Source of the DNA: Treponema rectale
Lineage (GTDB): Bacteria; Spirochaetota; Spirochaetia; Treponematales; Treponemataceae
Assembly: GCF_014202035.1 (NCBI RefSeq)
Contig: NZ_JACHFR010000003.1
Span: forward strand, 239,155-303,154
Length of the DNA: 64,000 nucleotides
Direction of reading: 5' to 3'
The position numbers and the translations under genes are program-made. Positions 19,817 to 28,718 of the stretch are shown one piece after another. Within the stretch, counting starts at the first letter, position 1, and each line of letters opens with the position of its first letter. The notes under the pieces are model-generated. The model was not told where the DNA came from, made no database searches, and was given only the letters and a program-made list of their open reading frames with translations.

Positions 19817-21315
19817 TGTATTATACAATAAAAGAAACTGTCGAAGCTCTTAAAAAGGGTGAAGTTACCAGTGCTCAGTTAGTAAAGAATTCAGTGGAGA
19901 CTTTTGAGGCAGACAAGGCTGGTGAACGTCCCCTTAATGCATTTCTTGAAATGTATGAAGATGCCCTTTCCAAGGCAGAGGCCGCTGATAAAGAAATTGA
20001 AGAGGCCCGCGCTTCCGGAACTGTTGATGCTCTTTATGAAAAAAAGCCTCTTTTAGGTGTTCCTTTTGCAAATAAAGATAATATCAGCTGCAGGGGTAAC
20101 AGGCTTACCTGCGGTTCAAAACTTCTTGACGGATATGTGGCTCCATACAGTGCTACGGTTATTTCCCGCCTGGAAAATGCAGGTGCAGTACCTCTCGGAC
20201 GCTGTAATCAGGATGAATTTGCAATGGGTTCCTCAACGGAATATTCTTCCTACGGTGCAACCCGCAATCCTATAAACCGTGACTATGTATCAGGCGGTTC
20301 TTCCGGCGGGTCGGCTGCTGCAGTTGCCGCAAACCAGGCGCTTTTTTCTCTGGGAACGGAAACTGGCGGTTCTGTACGTCTTCCTGCAAGTTACTGCGGA
20401 CTTTACGGACTGAAACCGACATACGGCGTTCTCAGCCGCTGGGGAGTAGTTGCATACGGTTCTTCCCTTGACCAGGTGGGTATCATGGGACATACTCCGG
20501 AAGATATTGCCCTTCCGTTAAGTGCTATGTGCGGTGCAGATATGTACGACGATACCAGTGCAGACCTTCCCGGATCAGATTCACTCAGAACCCTTAAGCC
20601 TTACGGTGATTTTTCTTCACTTAAGATTGCAATTCCAAAGCAGTTCCTTGAAACTAAGGGACTTGATCCTGATGTAGGTGCTGTATTTGATTCAACAAAA
20701 AAATGGTTTGAAGAAAAGGGTGCCGTTATTGAAGTTGTGGACCTTCCTGTCCTTGAAGCTTCCATTGCAAGTTATTATGTAATTGCCCTTTCAGAAGCTG
20801 CCTCTAATTTAAGCCGTTTTGACGGAATCCGTTACGGCCGCAGGGTAGACAATGGTAACGGTTATGATGAACTTTACAAGGATACCCGCAGTGAGGGCTT
20901 TGGTCCTGAAGTAAAGCGCCGCATTATAATAGGAAACTATGTTCTGTCAGAACAGTTCTCCGGATCTACCTATAAAAAAGGTATGAGCGTACGTGCCCGC
21001 ATTCAGAAAGAAGTTGCAGCCTTGTATGAAAAGTATGATCTTATTCTCTGTCCTACATGTCCGACACCGGCATTTAAGCTTGGCCAGAAAGTAGATGATC
21101 CTCTTGAAATGTACCTTAGTGACATGTATACGGTTTTTGTAAACCTTGCCCGTATTCCTTCAATTAATGTTCCTGCAGGACGTGCAGCCGGAACAGACGG
21201 TATGCCTGTGGGAATGCAGTTTGCCGGGCCTATGTTCAGTGAGGCAAAACTTTTACAGCTTGCCCTTGCCTGGGAAAATGATCACAAAGGCTGCGGTGTA
21301 CCGGTTAAGGAGTAA
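19816..21315 (+). CDS. gatA: Asp/Glu-tRNA amidotransferase subunit A (amidase)
   Basis: A 499-residue amidase-signature protein that hydrolyses glutamine and passes ammonia to GatB. The Ser-cisSer-Lys triad is visible: Lys in PFANKDNIS (~80), the Gly/Ser-rich GGSSGGSAAAVAA (~155) and the nucleophile region GTETGGSVRLPAS (~180). The C-terminal SINVPAGRAAGTDGMPVGMQ is also conserved. ATG at 19816 overlaps the gatC stop; a GTG one codon earlier is possible but less likely. GAGGG lies upstream. gatB begins four bases after the stop. Confidence 0.96.
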   Translation: MYYTIKETVEALKKGEVTSAQLVKNSVETFEADKAGERPLNAFLEMYEDALSKAEAADKEIEEARASGTVDALYEKKPLLGVPFANKDNISCRGNRLTCGSKLLDGYVAPYSATVISRLENAGAVPLGRCNQDEFAMGSSTEYSSYGATRNPINRDYVSGGSSGGSAAAVAANQALFSLGTETGGSVRLPASYCGLYGLKPTYGVLSRWGVVAYGSSLDQVGIMGHTPEDIALPLSAMCGADMYDDTSADLPGSDSLRTLKPYGDFSSLKIAIPKQFLETKGLDPDVGAVFDSTKKWFEEKGAVIEVVDLPVLEASIASYYVIALSEAASNLSRFDGIRYGRRVDNGNGYDELYKDTRSEGFGPEVKRRIIIGNYVLSEQFSGSTYKKGMSVRARIQKEVAALYEKYDLILCPTCPTPAFKLGQKVDDPLEMYLSDMYTVFVNLARIPSINVPAGRAAGTDGMPVGMQFAGPMFSEAKLLQLALAWENDHKGCGVPVKE

Positions 21316-21319
21316 TTGA

Positions 21320-22858
21320 ATGGCTATCGATAAATATGAAATAGTAATCGGCTGTGAAATTCATACACAGCTTTTAACAAAAACAAAGGCATTCTGTGCC
21401 TGTGAAAACCGCTACGGCGGAATGCCTAATACCCGTGTCTGTCCTGTCTGCCTTGGTCTTCCGGGAGCTATGCCGCGTATCAGCAAAGGTTATGTTGAAC
21501 TGGGAGCAGTTGCCGGACATGCTTTGAACTGTAACATTGCACGCTTTACTAAATTTGACCGCAAGCACTATTTTTATCCTGACCTTACTAAGGGATATCA
21601 GATTACTCAGTATGATATTCCTCTCTGTACTGACGGTCACGTTGACCTTCCTATGCATAAACTTCCTAAGGAACAGCAGTTTGGCGGAGAAAAGTGCAGG
21701 CCTAAGAATTTTGTCGGAGATGACTGCATTATAGAAAACGGAAAATACCGTCGTGTTCGTGTAGAACGCATTCACCTTGAGGAAGACGTAGGTAAATCAC
21801 TTCACCTTCAGGGTACTCATTCTTACATTGACTATAATCGTTCCGGAACTCCTCTTATAGAAATCGTTACAAAACCGGATATGACTTCTCCTGAAGAAGC
21901 AGCTCTTTTTATGGAGACGGTTCAGGAAATCCTCCGTTATGTAAAAGTAACAAACGGAAACCTTGAAGAAGGAAACATGCGCTGTGATGCAAACATCAAC
22001 CTGAATGTCTGGGAAGATGGAAAACTCTATCATACGCCTATTTCAGAAATAAAGAACCTTAACTCCTTCCAGAAAATTAAGGACGCCTGTTCCTATGAAG
22101 CTCAGCGTCAGCTTAAAGAGTTTCAGGAAGACCGTCAGCCGTTTAATCCTGGATTTAAGGTTACTATGGGTTGGGATGATGATAAAAAGTGTACTGTCGT
22201 TCAGCGTACGAAGAACTCTTTTGTAGATTACCGCTTTGTTGTTGAACCGGACATCAAGCCGTTCAGCGTAAGTGAGGAACTTATCAGCCGTGCCCTTGAA
22301 AAGGTTGGAGAACTTCCGGAGGCAAAACGTACGCGTCTGAAGAAGGAATACGGCCTCAGTGATTTTGATGTGGAAACTCTTACTCAGACCCGTGATCTGG
22401 CTGTATGGTTTGAAGAGGCTGCAAAGAATGCAAAGGATGTTAAGAAAGTTGCAAACTGGATTCTTGCAGAACTTCTTGCTGTTCTTAATGAAAAGAAAGA
22501 GACTATAAATGACGTTACGATAACACCGGCTCATATTACGGAACTGGTAAATGCCATTGCAGATAAAAAGATTTCCAATGCGCAGGGAAAAACTGTATTT
22601 GCAAAGATGCTTGAAACCAACAAAATGCCTTCCGTAATCATTAAGGAAGAAGGCATGGAAACCGTAAGTGATGCAGGTGCAATTGAAAGTATTGTAGATA
22701 AGGTTATTGCTGATAATCCGAAAGCAGTATCTGACTATAAGGGCGGAAAAACGAATGTAGTAGGCTGGCTTATGGGACAGGTAATGAAAGCTTCCGGTGG
22801 AAAAGTAAATCCTAAGGCTGCTACGGAACTTGTTGCAAAGAAGCTTGCTTCCATGTAA
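21320..22858 (+). CDS. gatB: Asp/Glu-tRNA amidotransferase subunit B
   Basis: A 512-residue subunit that binds the mis-acylated tRNA, activates the acyl group with ATP and adds ammonia. The N-terminal IGCEIHTQLLTKTKAFC and VCPVCLGLPGAMP segments contain the Cys residues of a zinc site, and DYNRSGTPLIEIVT is strongly conserved. The C-terminal ~150 residues form the helical and YqeY-like tRNA-binding tail. AAGGAG precedes the ATG. It completes the gatCAB operon, implying the organism makes Gln-tRNA and/or Asn-tRNA indirectly. Confidence 0.96.
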   Translation: MAIDKYEIVIGCEIHTQLLTKTKAFCACENRYGGMPNTRVCPVCLGLPGAMPRISKGYVELGAVAGHALNCNIARFTKFDRKHYFYPDLTKGYQITQYDIPLCTDGHVDLPMHKLPKEQQFGGEKCRPKNFVGDDCIIENGKYRRVRVERIHLEEDVGKSLHLQGTHSYIDYNRSGTPLIEIVTKPDMTSPEEAALFMETVQEILRYVKVTNGNLEEGNMRCDANINLNVWEDGKLYHTPISEIKNLNSFQKIKDACSYEAQRQLKEFQEDRQPFNPGFKVTMGWDDDKKCTVVQRTKNSFVDYRFVVEPDIKPFSVSEELISRALEKVGELPEAKRTRLKKEYGLSDFDVETLTQTRDLAVWFEEAAKNAKDVKKVANWILAELLAVLNEKKETINDVTITPAHITELVNAIADKKISNAQGKTVFAKMLETNKMPSVIIKEEGMETVSDAGAIESIVDKVIADNPKAVSDYKGGKTNVVGWLMGQVMKASGGKVNPKAATELVAKKLASM

Positions 22859-22891
22859 AGAGTTTTTTGTTGAATTACAGACGGAACCGGT

Positions 22892-24037
22892 ATGATGAAA
22901 AAAAAACATCTGCTTTTTCTTTTTCTCATGTCATTTGCATGTTCAGTTTTTTCATATGATGTCTATGATTTTTATGATTATGAAGAATCTGAATATGTAG
23001 ATGATTATGGTTTTTCCGAAGATATGGACTTCGGCTCTGTAATTTCGCGGGAAGAGAATTCCGGTAAAAATCTTTCTGATGAAGAGTCAGCTGCTGATGA
23101 CGAAGAAACTGTTTCTGAATGGGAACAGCCTTCTTTAGAGGATTATTATGGTAGAGATTTTTCATCTGTTCAGCAGTATTATCGTGCCAGAGTCACGGAG
23201 CAGAAGGTTAATGTAAGAAAGCAGCCGTCAACTTCATCAGAAAAGGTAAAGGTAGTTTATAAAGATGACGTTGTTTTTGTCCGGGGCTTTGATGATGAGC
23301 GTCAGAATGTAGACGGTCCCGGTTACTGGGTCATGATAAGTGATTCAGAAAGAGGTGATCTTTCCGGCTGGATTTATTCAAAATATCTTGATATTGATCA
23401 TAACCTTTATTCCGGCAGGTTTTCTTATATCCGCACGGAGAAACACGAGTCAGGTTTTGAGAGCCTGGTGCTGAAACTTTCGCGCTGTTATGAAAATGCC
23501 GTGTATGTAGATGTTGTATTAAAGCGTAATGAAGGACAGGATTTCTGTACTTTTACCTGGGGTCCTGCAAATCCGCAGTTTAAATATTATGATCCTGTCG
23601 GTACTTTTGTATTGAATGAAGAATCAGGAATTATAAAACATGTTTCCTATAACGGAGGCAATTACGATTCCTTGTGGTCCTGTTTTACTGATGATATGGA
23701 ATTTATGATTCAGGACGCCGGAAAATCTTCTACGGCCAGGGCTCTTAATGTTTATGAAACTTCTTCAGGTCAGCTTATTTTTTCTGGAAATTATTATAAG
23801 GATATTTTTCTTGAAGAAGATTCGATTGTTGTCGCTGAAATATATAATTCATGGAATATAGGAAACGGTTATATTTCAAAAGAATCAATAAAAAAAGCAG
23901 AAGAGTTTAAGGAAAGTCTGTCTGCTGAAAATCTGAAAAAAGGCGAGATTCTTGTTTTGTACAGGCTTAACCTTAAAACGACGAAGATGGAATATATCAG
24001 GTGTGTCCTGTCTGTAAAGCAGAAGGCTGCATTTTAA
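22892..24037 (+). CDS. Secreted bacterial SH3-domain protein
   Basis: A 381-residue exported protein. A signal peptide (residues 1-~22) is followed by a very acidic, Tyr/Asp-rich stretch to ~90, then a bacterial SH3 domain (~105-165: VNVRKQPSTSSEKVKVV, later GWIYSKYLD). The C-terminal ~215 residues are beta-rich and unrecognised. SH3b domains usually bind peptidoglycan or act as periplasmic scaffolds. Two adjacent ATGs (22892 and 22895) are both usable. The gene begins 33 bases after gatB and is followed closely by two further genes. A second protein with the same signal-SH3 layout is encoded at 54686-56317. Confidence 0.78.
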   Translation: MMKKKHLLFLFLMSFACSVFSYDVYDFYDYEESEYVDDYGFSEDMDFGSVISREENSGKNLSDEESAADDEETVSEWEQPSLEDYYGRDFSSVQQYYRARVTEQKVNVRKQPSTSSEKVKVVYKDDVVFVRGFDDERQNVDGPGYWVMISDSERGDLSGWIYSKYLDIDHNLYSGRFSYIRTEKHESGFESLVLKLSRCYENAVYVDVVLKRNEGQDFCTFTWGPANPQFKYYDPVGTFVLNEESGIIKHVSYNGGNYDSLWSCFTDDMEFMIQDAGKSSTARALNVYETSSGQLIFSGNYYKDIFLEEDSIVVAEIYNSWNIGNGYISKESIKKAEEFKESLSAENLKKGEILVLYRLNLKTTKMEYIRCVLSVKQKAAF

Positions 24038-24050
24038 ATAGGATGAAAAT

Positions 24051-24845
24051 ATGGATAGAACAGATTTTCTTTTTGGAGAGTTAAAATCACGTTTTGGAAC
24101 CGTAAAGCGTGCCAGGGGAAATTTTCTTTATACAGCTTCAGGAGTCCGTCTTACTGATCTTTACAGGGAAGGGGGAAGGGCTGTTTTAGGATGGCCTTCA
24201 CAGGAAAGTGCCGTTACAGTTTTCAAGAACGTTTTGAGCAGGGGTATTACCGGAAGTTATATTACTGATTTTACTTATGCTCTTGATAAGGCTGTAAGCA
24301 TGCTTTTTAATTCTTCAAGGCGCTGCATTGCTTTTTCTTTTAAGGAAGATGCATGTGCTTTTGCAGAAGAAAAATTTTCTGATTCTTTTGTATGGTTCCG
24401 TCCATGGAATACGGATGTTTCAGTTGCAGAAAAATCCTGTATTCTTTTTGAGCCTGTTTTTCCATGGGCAGAGAATACTGTACTGGCGTGCATTGATTCA
24501 GACTGGAAAGGATTTGAGGGGGCTGTAACGGAACGTTCAGTCCAGCTCAGTGCTCCTTTGTGTGCTGCTGTAACTCGTTCTGTCTATAATCTTATAAAAG
24601 CCCTTCAGGTTTATGAAGAAAAAAACTGGTTTTTATATGATACGGTGCTTAATCCTTACTTTACCAGAAAAGGTCCCTGGCTTTATTCTAAAATTCCGGA
24701 AGATTCTTATGATGAATTTGTCCTGCACTGTCTTGACTGTCATATAGTTGTAAGTCCTGATCCGGATGTTCTTTCTGCTGTGCCTTTCGGTGTTCAGAAA
24801 GGAGTATTTGACCTTCTTAAGAAAAATCCTTTCGGGAGACGTTAA
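24051..24845 (+). CDS. Uncharacterised protein, possibly a degenerate aminotransferase fold
   Basis: A 264-residue cytoplasmic protein. Residues ~20-65 (FLYTASGVRLTDLYREGG, then AVLGWPSQ) resemble the start of class III aminotransferases, where a G-x-x-L-x-D-x-x-G pattern precedes a glycine-rich loop. I find no PLP-lysine motif, and at 264 residues it is far shorter than the 400-plus of active enzymes. Either a reduced paralogue with a new role or chance resemblance. AGGA precedes the ATG; the next start overlaps its stop by one base, so the two are coupled. Confidence 0.6.
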   Translation: MDRTDFLFGELKSRFGTVKRARGNFLYTASGVRLTDLYREGGRAVLGWPSQESAVTVFKNVLSRGITGSYITDFTYALDKAVSMLFNSSRRCIAFSFKEDACAFAEEKFSDSFVWFRPWNTDVSVAEKSCILFEPVFPWAENTVLACIDSDWKGFEGAVTERSVQLSAPLCAAVTRSVYNLIKALQVYEEKNWFLYDTVLNPYFTRKGPWLYSKIPEDSYDEFVLHCLDCHIVVSPDPDVLSAVPFGVQKGVFDLLKKNPFGRR

Positions 24846-25141
24846 TGGAAAGTGCTGATCTTGCATTGTACGTAATAAAGCTTATTGCCGGCGGTCTTAC
24901 GGCTTTTACTGCAGTACTGCTGTGGAGTAAGACCAGGGATGGTTCCTGGATGGCCATGCTCGGAGCTATTGTAATTAATTATGCCGGAATAGTTTATGAT
25001 TTGCTTTCAGAGTTTAAGATAATTGGTTCTGACCGGATAATGATAGGAGGGCTGCCTCTTACTTCACTTTTTTTTGCGGTCGTTCCTTCCTGTCTTTTTA
25101 TGACAGGAATGATTTTGATGCTTATACGTAAATTACGCTGA
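24845..25141 (+). CDS. Small membrane protein, three predicted helices
   Basis: A 98-residue protein with three hydrophobic stretches (~8-25, ~35-55, ~70-92). The last leads into a basic end (LIRKLR), which suggests an inside C-terminus. It overlaps the upstream gene by one base, and GGGAG sits before the ATG. No family recognised. It is the last gene of the gatB-SH3 run before a new promoter. Confidence 0.7.
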   Translation: MESADLALYVIKLIAGGLTAFTAVLLWSKTRDGSWMAMLGAIVINYAGIVYDLLSEFKIIGSDRIMIGGLPLTSLFFAVVPSCLFMTGMILMLIRKLR

Positions 25142-25166
25142 TTTGTTCTGATAAAAAATATTTTTG

Positions 25167-25195
25167 CTGAAAATCTGTTTTTTTAGTGTTATAAT
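25167..25195 (+). promoter_or_regulatory. Promoter of two small membrane-protein genes
   Basis: CTGAAA (25167-25172), 17-bp spacer, TATAAT (25190-25195). A ~45-base leader with a small hairpin and AGGGAG follows before ATG 25246. Confidence 0.65.
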
Positions 25196-25245
25196 GTACC
25201 CGGAGCCTGTTTCAAAAAAAATTACGGGCTTCAGGGAGTTTTTTT

Positions 25246-25659
25246 ATGGCAAACAAAAAACAAGTTGCTTTATTTTGGACAATTCTTAACCTGGCTGTAG
25301 GCTGTTTCCTTGCCATTGGTGGAATTTATGCCCTTCAGGGTGGCGGGGATCCTGCTGTAGATGCTTTAAAGTCAATTATTGAGAACCGCAGCGTAGAAAA
25401 TGTTGTAGTTCTTGCATTTGGCGTTATTGAACTTCTTTCAGGCCTTTTTATAATCATCCAGACTTTCATCGGTGATCGTTTCGGTAAGTTTGGTTCCATC
25501 CTTAAACTTGTGATTGTTATTGTATGGATTGTAGCAATTGTACTTGGTGATTTCTTCGGCCCTTCCGGTCTCTTTAAGGTAAAGGACATTCTTGCGTGGG
25601 TATACAGATTTGCACAGCACCTCATCGTTCTCTGTGCCCTTCTTGTAACAAGAGACTGA
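25246..25659 (+). CDS. Four-helix membrane protein of unknown function
   Basis: A 137-residue protein with four hydrophobic segments (roughly 10-30, 50-75, 85-103, 113-133) and short polar loops. No motif recognised. AGGGAG precedes the start. It shares its size, helix number and a basic N-terminus with the following gene, so the two may be distant paralogues or subunits of one complex. Confidence 0.72.
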   Translation: MANKKQVALFWTILNLAVGCFLAIGGIYALQGGGDPAVDALKSIIENRSVENVVVLAFGVIELLSGLFIIIQTFIGDRFGKFGSILKLVIVIVWIVAIVLGDFFGPSGLFKVKDILAWVYRFAQHLIVLCALLVTRD

Positions 25660-25701
25660 TTTATCCTGCGGTAAAACCCGGGCTTTAAAGGAGTAAAAAA
25701 T

Positions 25702-26106
25702 ATGGCAAAGAAAGTAAAGCTTCCGCTTTTTTATCTTATCGGCATGGCTCTTGTTGTTGTAGGATTTATCCTTCCTATGTTCAAGTATGGTCCTCTTGAA
25801 ACAACAGGATTTGATTTTATTAATTTTAAGGATTTCGGGCTTTCTACAGTCTGTGCACTTATGATTTTTGTTGGTGCCGTATGTGGAGTTGTTCTGTGCT
25901 TTATTAACGTAAAGAATGCAGATCTTCTCAAGCTTGTTGTTCTTCTTGTAAGCATTGCAGGATTTGTCATTCTTGCTGTTTCTTCCCAGAAAAACGGGCT
26001 TAACCGCTTTTTGGCAAAGGGATTTATAAAGACTGCTTATATAGGTTTCTATATGGTAGTTGCAGGCTGGGTTGTGGCTCTGGCAGGATATTTCGTTAAG
26101 AAATAA
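25702..26106 (+). CDS. Four-helix membrane protein of unknown function
   Basis: A 134-residue protein with four hydrophobic segments (about 8-28, 45-68, 73-92, 108-131). AAAGGAG lies before the ATG, 42 bases after the upstream gene, and a strong terminator follows. It resembles the upstream protein in size and topology but not clearly in sequence. No function can be assigned. Confidence 0.72.
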   Translation: MAKKVKLPLFYLIGMALVVVGFILPMFKYGPLETTGFDFINFKDFGLSTVCALMIFVGAVCGVVLCFINVKNADLLKLVVLLVSIAGFVILAVSSQKNGLNRFLAKGFIKTAYIGFYMVVAGWVVALAGYFVKK

Positions 26107-26137
26107 TTCCGGTTGAAAAATAAACCTTAAATGGTTA

Positions 26138-26175
26138 AAAGGTCTGCTGTAGTTTTTTACGGCGGACCTTTTTTA
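26138..26175 (+). terminator. Rho-independent terminator
   Basis: A 12-bp stem AGGTCTGCTGTA / TACGGCGGACCT with loop GTTTTT and a following T-run (TTTTTTATT). AAAA before the stem may let it act on both strands. Confidence 0.85.
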
Positions 26176-26242
26176 TTGAGGGAATAGTACAAACCCTCAA
26201 AACGCTGTTGTTAAGGTTTTAAGTGTGAGCTTGCCCTGACTC

Positions 26243-27124
26243 TTATATGAATCTGGAAAAGTCTGACTGTTCAAGGGCAGGCTTCAGGTTTTCGGTATAG
26301 AACCTGTCTTCTATGATCCTTTTTCCTGCCGTGTGGCCGATCATTCTGTCTGCCCTTACTTTTTCTCCATGAAAGTCACTTCCTGCTGTTACTATCATTC
26401 CAAGAACTCCGGCAATTTTTTCCAGTCGTTCTGCTTCTGCAACTCTTACTCCGGGATGCCAGGCTTCAAGTCCCTGAACGCCGCAGTTTCTTATACGTTT
26501 TATAGTCTCGTCCATTTTTCCCCATGAAATGTACATGCTCATAGGATGTGCCTGAACCGGAATTCCTCCTGATTCTTTTATTGCAATACAGGATTCTTCA
26601 AGATCTGCACCGGTTCGTTCTGTGTAGCACGGTCTGCCTTTTGCAAAATATCTGTCAAAGGCTTCCTGCCTGTTTTTTACTATTCCTTTTTTTACCATGC
26701 AGTCTGCAAAATGAGGACGTCCTATCATTGCCGTGTTGAAGTTCTGCATTACTTCCTCGACTGTTATCTGTGCTCCCTGGGCCCTGAGTTTTTCTGCCAT
26801 TTTTATATTGCGGCTGAGCCTTTCTTCTTCAAGAAATTTTTCGATTTCCTTCAGTTTTGCTGAAGGTGATTTTATTCCCAGCCCCAGCAGATGAAATTCT
26901 CCCGTGGGCCATTGAATATTAAGTTCTATTCCAGGGATAAATGTAAAATCCGTTCCTTCTTCTCTTACTAAGCCTGCTTCTCTTGAAGCTTCTTCCAGTC
27001 CTGCTGTCGTATCATGGTCCGTCAGTGCAAGAACTGATATTCCTTTTGAAACTGCATATCGTATAAGCTCAGACGGGGTTTTTGTTCCGTCGGAAGCTGT
27101 TGAGTGAGTGTGTAAATCAATCAT
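26243..27124 (-). CDS. PHP-domain phosphoesterase (RNase AM / YciV-like)
   Basis: A 293-residue metal-dependent phosphoesterase. All PHP motifs are visible: DLHTHSTASDG at the N-terminus, ALTDHDT, GIELN, an internal RPHFA, QAHPM and GSDFHG. This pattern matches the E. coli YciV group, which removes phosphate from 3',5'-nucleoside bisphosphates and trims RNA 5' ends; the assignment is by family likeness. I start at MIDLHTHS (27124) because motif I normally begins there and because a -10 box lies 7 bases before it; a longer frame starts 57 bases earlier. No ribosome binding site. Divergent from the next gene. Confidence 0.85.
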   Translation of the reverse strand: MIDLHTHSTASDGTKTPSELIRYAVSKGISVLALTDHDTTAGLEEASREAGLVREEGTDFTFIPGIELNIQWPTGEFHLLGLGIKSPSAKLKEIEKFLEEERLSRNIKMAEKLRAQGAQITVEEVMQNFNTAMIGRPHFADCMVKKGIVKNRQEAFDRYFAKGRPCYTERTGADLEESCIAIKESGGIPVQAHPMSMYISWGKMDETIKRIRNCGVQGLEAWHPGVRVAEAERLEKIAGVLGMIVTAGSDFHGEKVRADRMIGHTAGKRIIEDRFYTENLKPALEQSDFSRFI

Positions 27125-27131
27125 TTTAAAA

Positions 27132-27164
27132 ATAATAGCATATTTTGGATTTTTGTGATATAAT
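27132..27164. promoter_or_regulatory. Overlapping divergent promoters: PHP gene (minus) and double-CNB regulator (plus)
   Basis: Minus strand: ATCACA (27159-27154), 16-bp spacer, TATTAT (27137-27132), 7 bases to ATG 27124. Plus strand: extended -10 TGaTATAAT (27156-27164) with a poor -35, then a 46-base leader. The minus-strand -35 overlaps the plus-strand -10, so the two promoters should compete for polymerase. Confidence 0.55.
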
Positions 27165-27210
27165 ATGAAAATAAAACTCAATTAAAAGTAGTTTGTGAGG
27201 TACACAATTA

Positions 27211-28470
27211 ATGCCTAAGGCTGTTTCTTATGCACAGGGAGCGATAATTTTTTTCTCAGGAGACAGGGATGATCACATTTACATTGTTCAATCCGGGCTT
27301 ATTTTAAATCAGGAAGTTGATATAGAAACAGGGCAGCAGATTACGGAAAAGCTCAAGCCTGGTGAATTTTTTGGTGTAAAAAGTACTCTTGCACGTATGC
27401 CTCATATGGTAACGGCTTATGCTGCTACGGACTCTGTTGTTATAGTTATGTCCCTCCAGGAATTTGAAAAACTTTTTGCAAATAAACGGGATGTTACGGA
27501 GAAAATGCTCCGGGTTTTCAGTAAGACGCTGAGGGAAATTCACCATAAAATGCAGTCAATCCTTCATAATGATGCAGTTGCCATACCTCAGGATGTGGGA
27601 ATGATGATGGTGGCAAAAGCTTTCTATGATGATGATGAGTTTTTCAGCTGTGCAAGTGTTCTTACAAGACTTCTGGAAAAAATGCCTGATGCAGGTAATA
27701 AGGAAGCTGCAGAAAAACTGCTTGCTGATGCAAAAGTGAAGGCGGAACAGGATGCTCACAATAAGCAGACTGCTGTTTCTTCCGTTGATACTTCGGATGA
27801 TGCATCTCTTAAACAGTTCTCGGCACCGATTTTCCAGCGCTTTACAAAAGAATTCAAGAAGGGAGAGGTTATAGTTACTGAGTTTGAACCTGGAGAAACC
27901 TTCTATCTTATTAAGTCTGGTGACGTTCAGATTGTAAAATGCATAACAGGTCAGAATAAAAATCTGGATATTCTTCACAAGGGAGAATTCTTTGGAGAAA
28001 TGGCAATTCTTGATAAATCTCCAAGAACTGCTACCTGCGTTGCTCATACAGATGTTTCACTTCTGGAATTCAATAAAGAAAATTTTGCTTCTCTTGTTTT
28101 AGGAAATCCTCATCTTGTAATGAATCTTCTTAAGCTTTTCTGTAAGCGTATTTATGACCAGCAGCGTTCGATTAAAATTATTCTTATAAAGGAGATAAAT
28201 GTCCGGATCTGTGATGTTTTTCTTATGTATGATGAGCGTATTGTATCTCCTGAATCAGAACTTATGAATCAGCGCCGTACTTTTAATATTACTGTAAACG
28301 ATATTGCTCATTGGGCTGGAATTTCAGTAGCAACAGCTAAGGAAGAACTTAATAAACTTGCTGCAAAAGACAAAATACAGCTTTTTGACGGATATATTAA
28401 TATAATGAATATTCGTGACATGAAGAGGGTTGTAGATTCTTACTATTCAAATCTGTCTCAGAAAAGCTGA
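27211..28470 (+). CDS. Regulator with two cyclic-nucleotide-binding domains and C-terminal HTH
   Basis: A 419-residue protein. Domain 1 (~5-120) is a cNMP-binding fold whose phosphate cassette reads GEFFGVKSTLARMPHMVTAYA and lacks the usual Glu and Arg. Domain 2 (~205-325) has a regular cassette, GEFFGEMAILDKSPRTATCVA, so it is the likelier ligand binder. The C-terminus (~350-410) carries a winged-helix DNA-binding region (ITVNDIAHWAGISVATAKEELNKL) as in Crp/Fnr regulators. A helical linker of ~80 residues separates the two sensory domains. GAGG lies before the ATG. Stands alone; a tRNA gene with its own promoter follows. Confidence 0.82.
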   Translation: MPKAVSYAQGAIIFFSGDRDDHIYIVQSGLILNQEVDIETGQQITEKLKPGEFFGVKSTLARMPHMVTAYAATDSVVIVMSLQEFEKLFANKRDVTEKMLRVFSKTLREIHHKMQSILHNDAVAIPQDVGMMMVAKAFYDDDEFFSCASVLTRLLEKMPDAGNKEAAEKLLADAKVKAEQDAHNKQTAVSSVDTSDDASLKQFSAPIFQRFTKEFKKGEVIVTEFEPGETFYLIKSGDVQIVKCITGQNKNLDILHKGEFFGEMAILDKSPRTATCVAHTDVSLLEFNKENFASLVLGNPHLVMNLLKLFCKRIYDQQRSIKIILIKEINVRICDVFLMYDERIVSPESELMNQRRTFNITVNDIAHWAGISVATAKEELNKLAAKDKIQLFDGYINIMNIRDMKRVVDSYYSNLSQKS

Positions 28471-28486
28471 AAGCAGATAAAACCAT

Positions 28487-28515
28487 TTGAATAAGTTTTA
28501 AATATCTGCTATATT
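28487..28515 (+). promoter_or_regulatory. tRNA-Thr promoter
   Basis: TTGAAT (28487-28492), 17-bp spacer, TATATT (28510-28515); predicted start ~7 bases later, just before the tRNA at 28531. Confidence 0.7.
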
Positions 28516-28530
28516 CTTTTTACATTTTAT

Positions 28531-28603
28531 GCCGTCTTAGCTCAGTTGGTAGAGCAGCTGATTCGTAATCAGCAGGTCAACAGTTCGATTCTGTTAAACG
28601 GCT
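28531..28603 (+). tRNA. tRNA-Thr (anticodon CGT)
   Basis: A full cloverleaf: acceptor GCCGTCT / AAACGGC, D-arm GCTC...GAGC, anticodon stem GCTGA / TCAGC with loop TTCGTAA, T-arm AACAG-TTCGATT-CTGTT, discriminator T. CCA is not encoded. The acceptor has a C6-A67 mismatch. It reads ACG codons. Confidence 0.95.
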
Positions 28604-28641
28604 TTTCTAAAACAGTGTATAAACTGTATGCATTCATTTAG

Positions 28642-28684
28642 GGTCCTGGTAATGAACGTTGTTTATTATCAGGACCTTTTCTTT
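28642..28684 (+). terminator. Terminator after tRNA-Thr
   Basis: A 12-bp stem GGTCCTGGTAAT / ATTATCAGGACC (one G-T pair, 11-base loop) followed by TTTTCTTT. Confidence 0.85.
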
Positions 28685-28718
28685 ATGGCTGCCGTCTATG
28701 GCTGTCAGCTGCCTTTTT

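Noticed and set aside
22043..22909. A 288-codon frame antisense to gatB, and similar long antisense frames, e.g. at 1169-2008.
   Set aside because: They lie opposite strongly conserved genes, have Phe/Ser/Ile-rich compositions and no ribosome sites; they are by-products of codon bias.
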